The translations under genes and the position numbers were made by a program. Shown here one piece after another: positions 57,824-64,000 of a stretch of DNA of 64,000 nucleotides. The notes beneath the pieces were generated by a model that saw only the letters and a list, made by a program, of their open reading frames with translations, ran no database searches and had not been told where the DNA came from. The DNA is from Microbacterium sp. SORGH_AS_0862 (lineage in GTDB: Bacteria > Actinomycetota > Actinomycetes > Actinomycetales > Microbacteriaceae), in the NCBI RefSeq assembly GCF_030818795.1, contig NZ_JAUTAY010000001.1:1798001-1862000 (forward strand), written 5' to 3'. Numbering within the stretch: the first letter of the stretch is position 1; each line of letters starts with the position of its first letter.

Positions 57824-59932
57824 ATGACCGACGCCGTCGTCCGTCCCGCCAAGCCTGCGACCAACCGTCGCACTCCCGCCGGGGGTGCGCTCACCGTGGC
57901 GCACTCCGCGGCAGAGGCCGCCGAGCCGCGCATCGACCTGCCCGCCGTGACCGAGATGCTGCTCGGCACGTGGGGCAAGACGCGCCGCGAGGCGCGCGAG
58001 ATGATCAAGGATCCGGCCTTCTGGCGGATCGACGGCCAGACGGTCGCCGAGCACCGTGACCGTGTGTTCGGCCAGCTGGGTCTCATCGTCGAGCAGGGCG
58101 TGTCGGCGCGCGCGTACCCCGTCGAGTACGGCGGCCTCGGGGACAACGGCGCGAACATCGCCGGGTTCGAGGAGCTCGTGCTCGCCGATCCCAGCCTGCA
58201 GATCAAGGCCGGTGTGCAGTGGGGGCTCTTCGGCGCCGCCATCCAGCAGCTGGGCACGAAGAAGCACCACGACAAGTGGCTCGCCGACGTCGTCACGCTG
58301 AAGCTGCCGGGTGCCTTCGCGATGACCGAGACCGGACACGGATCGGATGTGGCGGCGATCGGCACGACGGCGACGTACGACGCAGACACGGAGGAGTTCG
58401 TCATCCACACCCCGTTCCGCGGCGCGTGGAAGGACTACCTCGGCAACGCCGCAGTGCACGGACGTGCGGCGACCGTCTTCGCGCAGCTGATCACGGGGGG
58501 CGTCAACTACGGCGTCCACTGCTTCTTCGTTCCCATCCGCGACGAGGCCGGCGAGTTCCTGCCGGGCGTCGGCGGCGAGGACGACGGCGTGAAGGGCGGT
58601 CTCAACGGCATCGACAACGGGCGCCTGCACTTCGACCAGGTGCGCGTCCCCCGCGAGAACCTCCTCAACCGTTACGGCGACGTCGCCGCCGACGGCACCT
58701 ACTCGAGCGAGATCGCGAGCCCCGGCCGTCGCTTCTTCACGATGCTCGGCGCCCTGGTGCAGGGCCGCGTCTCGCTCGACGGCGCCGCCACCACGGCTGC
58801 CGCACTCGGGCTCAAGATCGCCGTCACCTACGCCAACCAGCGCCGGCAGTTCGATTCCGGGTCGGGGACACCCGAGGTGACTCTGCTCGACTACGGCAAG
58901 CACCAGCGCCGCCTCCTGCCGCGCCTGGCCACGGTCTACGCGCAGGCGTTCGCGCACGACGAGTTCCTGAAGAAGTTCGACGGTGTGTTCTCCGGCCGCA
59001 CCGACACCTCCGAGGAGCGCGAGGACCTCGAGACGCTGGCCGCGGCGCTGAAGCCGCTGTCGACCTGGAACGCGCTCGACATCCTGCAGGAGTGCCGCGA
59101 GGCGAGCGGCGGCGCGGGCTTCCTCGCCGAGAACCGGCTCGTCGGGCTGCGCAGCGACCTCGACGTCTACGTCACCTTCGAGGGCGACAACAACGTGCTG
59201 CTCCAGCTCGTCGGCAAGCGTCTGCTGTCGGACTACGCCTCTCAGTTCAAAGGCAAGGATGCGGCCGCCCTCGCGCGCTTCGCCGTCGGGAGCACGGCGG
59301 GCAAGGTGTTCCACGGGGCGGGCCTTCGACAGCTGGGGCAGTCCCTCGCCGATCTCGGCTCGACCGCTCGCTCGGTGGAGCTCGGTCTGCGCGAGGACCA
59401 GCAGTTCGAGCTGCTGGCGGGACGGGTGCAGCAGATGGTCGCCGACGTCGCCGCGCGCCTGCGTCCGGCGACGAAGCTGCCCGCCGCGGAGGCCGCCGCG
59501 CTGTTCAACGAGTGCCAGTACGACCTCATCGAGGCCGCGCGTGCGCACGGCGAGCTGCTGCAGTGGGAGGCCTTCACCGACGCCGTGCACCGCGTCGGCG
59601 ACGACGGCACGCTCCGGGTGCTCACGTGGCTGCGCGACCTCTTCGGGATGAGCCTCATCGAGAAGCACCTGTCGTGGTACCTCATCAACGGGCGCCTCTC
59701 CGCCCAGCGGGCCGGTTCCGTTTCGCGCTACATCGGGCGGCTGTCGGCCCGGCTCCGCCCGCACGCCCAGGACCTCGTGGACGCGTGGGGCTTCGAGCCC
59801 GAGCACATCCGAGCCCACATCGCGTCGAGGGCGGAGCAGCAGCGCCAGGACGAGGCGCACGCGTACTACGCGGAGCTGGCCGCATCCGGCGAGGCGCCGA
59901 TCTCGGAGAAGTCGCTGCAGAAGAGGCGGTGA
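57824..59932 (+). CDS. Acyl-CoA oxidase / dehydrogenase (long form)
   Basis: This 702-residue flavoenzyme has the length and layout of acyl-CoA oxidases. It has ALDP-type DPAFWRIDGQTVAEHRDRVF, the ACAD motifs PGAFAMTETGHGSDVAAI, NGRLHFDQVRVPRENLLNRY, and the FAD-binding CREASGGAGFLAENR and VTFEGDNNVLLQL. Oxidases use O2 and give H2O2, whereas dehydrogenases use ETF. The C-terminal helical domain of about 250 residues is typical of oxidases. ATG 57824 follows GAAGGG. It may act with the acyl-CoA dehydrogenase at 41.4 kb in beta-oxidation. Confidence 0.93.
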   Translation: MTDAVVRPAKPATNRRTPAGGALTVAHSAAEAAEPRIDLPAVTEMLLGTWGKTRREAREMIKDPAFWRIDGQTVAEHRDRVFGQLGLIVEQGVSARAYPVEYGGLGDNGANIAGFEELVLADPSLQIKAGVQWGLFGAAIQQLGTKKHHDKWLADVVTLKLPGAFAMTETGHGSDVAAIGTTATYDADTEEFVIHTPFRGAWKDYLGNAAVHGRAATVFAQLITGGVNYGVHCFFVPIRDEAGEFLPGVGGEDDGVKGGLNGIDNGRLHFDQVRVPRENLLNRYGDVAADGTYSSEIASPGRRFFTMLGALVQGRVSLDGAATTAAALGLKIAVTYANQRRQFDSGSGTPEVTLLDYGKHQRRLLPRLATVYAQAFAHDEFLKKFDGVFSGRTDTSEEREDLETLAAALKPLSTWNALDILQECREASGGAGFLAENRLVGLRSDLDVYVTFEGDNNVLLQLVGKRLLSDYASQFKGKDAAALARFAVGSTAGKVFHGAGLRQLGQSLADLGSTARSVELGLREDQQFELLAGRVQQMVADVAARLRPATKLPAAEAAALFNECQYDLIEAARAHGELLQWEAFTDAVHRVGDDGTLRVLTWLRDLFGMSLIEKHLSWYLINGRLSAQRAGSVSRYIGRLSARLRPHAQDLVDAWGFEPEHIRAHIASRAEQQRQDEAHAYYAELAASGEAPISEKSLQKRR

Positions 59933-59964
59933 GCGGTGTCGGCGACCGCCGATAGCGTGGGCGG

Positions 59965-60534
59965 ATGACCGACATCCTCGTGGGAGAAGACGGCCGCGCT
60001 CGCTGCTCGTGGGCCGGTGCCGATCCCGAGTACCTGCGCTATCACGACGAGGAATGGGGCAGCCCGCTCCGGGGTGACCGGCCGCTGTTCGAGAAGATGA
60101 GCCTCGAGGGGTTCCAGGCCGGCCTCAGCTGGATCACCATCCTGCGCAAGCGCCCGCGCTTCCGTGAGGTGTTCGCGGATTTCGAACCGGATGCGGTCGC
60201 CGCTTTCGACGAGGCCGACATCGAGCGGTTGATGGCAGACACGGCCATCGTGCGCAATCGAGCCAAGATCGAGGCCGTCATCGGCAACGCGCGTCTCGTG
60301 CGGGCCATGTCGCCGGGCGAGCTCGACGCGCTGATCTGGTCGTTCTCGCCCGAGGGTCATGTGCCGCCGGCGTCCTTTGCGGAGGTACCGGCGACGACGG
60401 CCGAGTCGACCGCGCTCAGCAAGGAGCTGCGCCGGCGGGGGTTCCGTTTCGTCGGCCCCACGACGATGTACGCCCTGATGCAGTCCGCGGGCCTCGTCGA
60501 CGACCACGTCGCCGGCTGCTGGCGCGCGGCCTGA
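59965..60534 (+). CDS. tag: DNA-3-methyladenine glycosylase I
   Basis: This 189-residue repair enzyme excises 3-methyladenine from DNA. It begins RCSWAGADPEYLRYHDEEWG, the Tag signature with Cys and His zinc ligands, continues with FEKMSLEGFQAGLSWITILRKR, and ends with LVDDHVAGCWRA (second zinc pair His/Cys). Length agrees with E. coli Tag (187). The ATG 59965 is well placed. It lies 32 bases after the acyl-CoA oxidase gene on the same strand and converges on the next gene. Confidence 0.96.
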   Translation: MTDILVGEDGRARCSWAGADPEYLRYHDEEWGSPLRGDRPLFEKMSLEGFQAGLSWITILRKRPRFREVFADFEPDAVAAFDEADIERLMADTAIVRNRAKIEAVIGNARLVRAMSPGELDALIWSFSPEGHVPPASFAEVPATTAESTALSKELRRRGFRFVGPTTMYALMQSAGLVDDHVAGCWRAA

Positions 60535-60541
60535 GCCGACG

Positions 60542-61009
60542 TCAGCGGCCGGTGTCGAAAAGATGCCGGCCGGAGTGGCCCAGCACCTTCACCATCACGC
60601 CGCGTCGGCGAAGCTCGGCGACCGTGCGGGTCTCCTCGTCGATGTTGCGGCCCAGCGCATGCACGCTCGCGACAACGAGGACGTCGCCGCGGGTGAGGCG
60701 CCCGAACAGGCGGCTCAGGCGCTCCTCCCACGACTCGAGGATGTCGGGGGCCGGGTGGCGGAAGCCGTCGATGGGCACCCCGAAACGCGTCAGCTCGGCG
60801 CGCTGCTCGACGACCGAGGGCATGTCGTCGCGGTTCACGACGAGGCCCACGAGGCGCGCGCCGGTCGGTCGGGCACGCCACCAGTTGCGGTCGGACTGCA
60901 GTTCCGTGAAGCACTTGGGGCAGTCGGCCGCCGGGTGGGGCAGGTGCAGCGGCGCGGTCGCAGGATCGGCTCCCGCACCGGCGTCGGCGTCCGTCCCCTC
61001 GCTGATCAT
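60542..61009 (-). CDS. Serine-recombinase-fold protein lacking catalytic residues
   Basis: This 155-residue protein has a CPKC motif (about 32-36) in the N-terminal part and a resolvase-like domain (about 53-150): VGLVVNRDDMPSVVEQRAELTRFGVPIDGF and LTRGDVLVVASVHALGRNIDEETRTVAELRRRGVMVKVL. The pattern matches the serine-recombinase N-terminal fold. But the catalytic Ser position is Asn59 (VVNRDD for 'ARVST'), and the Asp-Arg of the D-R-L-x-R motif is His117-Ala118, with only Arg121 kept. It should not cut DNA, and no C-terminal DNA-binding domain is present. It begins 33 bases after the antiporter gene. The function is unknown. Confidence 0.85.
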   Translation of the reverse strand: MISEGTDADAGAGADPATAPLHLPHPAADCPKCFTELQSDRNWWRARPTGARLVGLVVNRDDMPSVVEQRAELTRFGVPIDGFRHPAPDILESWEERLSRLFGRLTRGDVLVVASVHALGRNIDEETRTVAELRRRGVMVKVLGHSGRHLFDTGR

Positions 61010-61041
61010 GCGTCCATTGTCCCCCGGATCGAGTGCCGGTG

Positions 61042-62766
61042 TCACTCGGCGCCCGTCTCGTCGGACAGGCGCAGCTCGAGGCTGATCTGGTCGGCGTCGA
61101 GTTCTGCGAGCGCGTGGCGCAGTGCCGCGGTGCTGAACGACCCCGACGACCCCGCCTCGAGCAGGCGCTCGCGCATGGCGTCGATCATCTCGAGACGCAG
61201 CTCCAGCACCTCGCGCGCGGCCGCGGTCATCTCATCGTCGGGCGGGTCCACGAGCCGTGCGCCCACTCGGGTGAGGATCCGTTCGCTGAACTCCGTTCCG
61301 TCGCGCCGGCGCAGATCGTCGTCCTGCAGTCGCTCGGATGCGGCCTCGCGCAGCACGTCGTCGAGGCGCCGCTGCTCCTCCCGCGTCGGCCCCGCGGACT
61401 CCGAGGGGATCCGGAGCAGGCGCACCAGCGCGGGCAGGGTGAAACCCTGCAGGAGCAGGCTGATGATCGCCACCATGAAGGCCACGAAGATGAGCAGCGG
61501 GCGGTGATCGGTGCCGCGCGGCAGGGTCTGCGCCGCGGCGAGAGTCACGACACCCCGCATCCCGGCCCAGACGATGATCGTGCCGTGCTTCCACCCGAGC
61601 GGGGACGAGCGGTAGTAGTCCAGGTCGGCGCCGAGACGCGTGAGTCGCTTGCGGATCGACGGGATGCGGCGCATCGCCCGCTCCGGGTTCGCTCTCTCGA
61701 TCGGCACCGTGCCGTCAGCCATCCCCTGCAGTCTGTTGTCGAAGCGTTCGATGTCGAAGCCGGCGAACCGCCGCGCTCTTCGTCCCTGCTGCCAGATGAG
61801 GAAGGCGACGTACACACCGCGGACGGCGACGATGATTCCCAGAGCCGACAGGGCGAGCCAGGTTCCGTGCCACAGGCCGTCGTGCTCGGTCAGGTTCTTG
61901 TTGACGACGTCGGTGAGCTCCAGCCCCATGACGAGGAAGACGCCGCCCTCGAGGACGAGCTCGATCGTGCGCCAGTTGGCCTCCTCCGACAGCCGTTGCT
62001 CGGGCGCGAAACGCCTGGCCGCACCCTGCCCGGTCACGATCCCCGCGACCACGGCCGCGACGAGCCCGGAGCCGTTGAGCTCCTCCGTGGGCAGATAGGC
62101 GATGAAGGGGATGGCGAAGCTGATGGCGGTGTTCGCCGCCGAGTGGCCGACCCACGCGCGCACGCGCAGGTTGACCCAGCCGACGAGGCCGCCGATCACG
62201 AGGGCGATCAGCACCGCCCACAGGAACGACAGGATGGTCTCGCCGAACGAGAAGCCGGCGGCGATCGCGGCGGTCGAGGTGCGCAGCAGCACCAGGGCCG
62301 TCGCGTCGTTGAGCAGGCTCTCGCCCTCGAGCATCGTCGTGACGCGTGTGGAGATGCCCATCCGTTTCACGATCGAGGTGGCGACCGCGTCCGTCGGCGA
62401 GAGGATCGCGCCCAGAGCGATGCCGAGGGCGAGGTCGAGGCCGGGGATCACCCAGGTGAAGAAGAACCCGAGCAGTACGGCGCTTCCCACCACGAGCACG
62501 ACCGACAGACCCGCGATCGGGGTGAAGTCGCGCCGGAACTCGATCGCGGGAAGCTGCACGGCGGAGGAGTACAGCAGGGGCGGCAGCACGCCCACGAGGA
62601 TCCACTCCGGATCGACCTCGGGGATGTCGGGCACGAACGGCAGGGCGGCCAGCACGAGGCCGATGGCGACGAGAACCAGAGGGCCGGCGATGTTGAGACG
62701 CCGGCCCAGGGCCGTCACGATGGCGACGACGATGATGCCGCCGACGATGACGGCCAGATGCTCCAC
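61042..62766 (-). CDS. CPA1-family Na+/H+ antiporter
   Basis: This 574-residue membrane protein exchanges sodium (or potassium) for protons. About 12 helices are followed by a hydrophilic C-terminal region of about 180 residues with regulatory potential. Marks are PPLLYSSAVQLPAIEFRRDFTPIAGLSV, ALGAILSPTDAVATSIVKRMG and EGESLLNDATALVLLR (the DA-ND pair of NhaP/NHE antiporters). GTG 62766 was chosen. It is followed by the recombinase-like gene and preceded by mdh, with one base between the mdh stop and the start codon. Confidence 0.94.
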   Translation of the reverse strand: MEHLAVIVGGIIVVAIVTALGRRLNIAGPLVLVAIGLVLAALPFVPDIPEVDPEWILVGVLPPLLYSSAVQLPAIEFRRDFTPIAGLSVVLVVGSAVLLGFFFTWVIPGLDLALGIALGAILSPTDAVATSIVKRMGISTRVTTMLEGESLLNDATALVLLRTSTAAIAAGFSFGETILSFLWAVLIALVIGGLVGWVNLRVRAWVGHSAANTAISFAIPFIAYLPTEELNGSGLVAAVVAGIVTGQGAARRFAPEQRLSEEANWRTIELVLEGGVFLVMGLELTDVVNKNLTEHDGLWHGTWLALSALGIIVAVRGVYVAFLIWQQGRRARRFAGFDIERFDNRLQGMADGTVPIERANPERAMRRIPSIRKRLTRLGADLDYYRSSPLGWKHGTIIVWAGMRGVVTLAAAQTLPRGTDHRPLLIFVAFMVAIISLLLQGFTLPALVRLLRIPSESAGPTREEQRRLDDVLREAASERLQDDDLRRRDGTEFSERILTRVGARLVDPPDDEMTAAAREVLELRLEMIDAMRERLLEAGSSGSFSTAALRHALAELDADQISLELRLSDETGAE

Positions 62767-62767
62767 G

Positions 62768-64000
<1,233 letters not shown>

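Noticed and set aside
60542..61009. Resolvase as evidence of a transposon
   Set aside because: Catalytic residues are lost, and no terminal repeats, transposase or target duplication are seen nearby.

Overview
The window is chromosomal DNA from a very GC-rich actinobacterium, most likely Microbacterium or a close member of Microbacteriaceae. This rests on base composition, the GTG starts, the ATGA/GTGA start-stop overlaps, and the marker families present (DUF3073 beside purF, an Rv2578c-type radical SAM protein, a DUF3516 helicase, HtaA heme proteins and heterodimeric CrcB). No rRNA, tRNA, prophage, insertion sequence or CRISPR array is visible. The genus is inferred from protein families, not from a marker gene.

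Layout. 0-3.6 kb: end of a sugar operon (ABC permeases, GH1 beta-glycosidase, LacI regulator). 3.6-11.6 kb: NCS2 nucleobase permease, purC, a PadR/MFS efflux pair, a lipoprotein, a divergent XRE-regulator/50-aa membrane-protein pair, purD. 12-19.7 kb: heme-uptake locus htaA-hmuTUV followed by a giant two-domain HtaA surface protein, with DtxR/IdeR-type boxes ahead of both HtaA genes. 19.8-25.1 kb: purM-purF with small conserved actinobacterial genes, DUF3073 and a universal stress protein. 25-30 kb: PadR/DUF4097 operon, methyltransferase, SAP/Rho-N-like protein with topoisomerase IB, two CrcB fluoride-channel subunits. 30-42.6 kb: RND exporter, a convergently overlapping membrane protein, aldose epimerase, DEAD-box helicase with a repetitive RGD-rich arm, radical SAM protein, VanY peptidase, acyl-CoA dehydrogenase. 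42.7-47.9 kb: ECF-type importer operon (two YkoE-like S subunits, double ATPase, T subunit) combined with a siderophore-interacting flavoprotein, a TetR regulator and a strong DtxR-type box. 48-64 kb: pirin, helicases (DUF3516 and RecQ), GH3 lipoprotein, a GNAT-GH16 fusion, acyl-CoA oxidase, Tag glycosylase, a catalytically degenerate serine-recombinase-fold protein, CPA1 antiporter, malate dehydrogenase and the start of a proline iminopeptidase.

How the parts connect. Iron and heme acquisition is the strongest theme. Three loci (12.0, 15.9 and 46.7 kb) carry DtxR/IdeR-like boxes, which probably put heme capture (HtaA, HmuTUV) and the ECF/siderophore-interacting operon under one iron regulator. 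Purine synthesis is split over three sites (purC, purD, purM-purF).

Non-coding signals. The spaces between genes repeatedly hold long, near-perfect inverted repeats without U-tracts. Some are nested, and one cluster is a 175-bp tandem duplication containing four 58-bp palindromes. They look like a REP/REPIN-like or bidirectional-terminator family. The octamer GGATGCGG/CCGCATCC is also strikingly over-represented on both strands. I regard these two signals and the iron-linked ECF operon as the least explained parts of the window.
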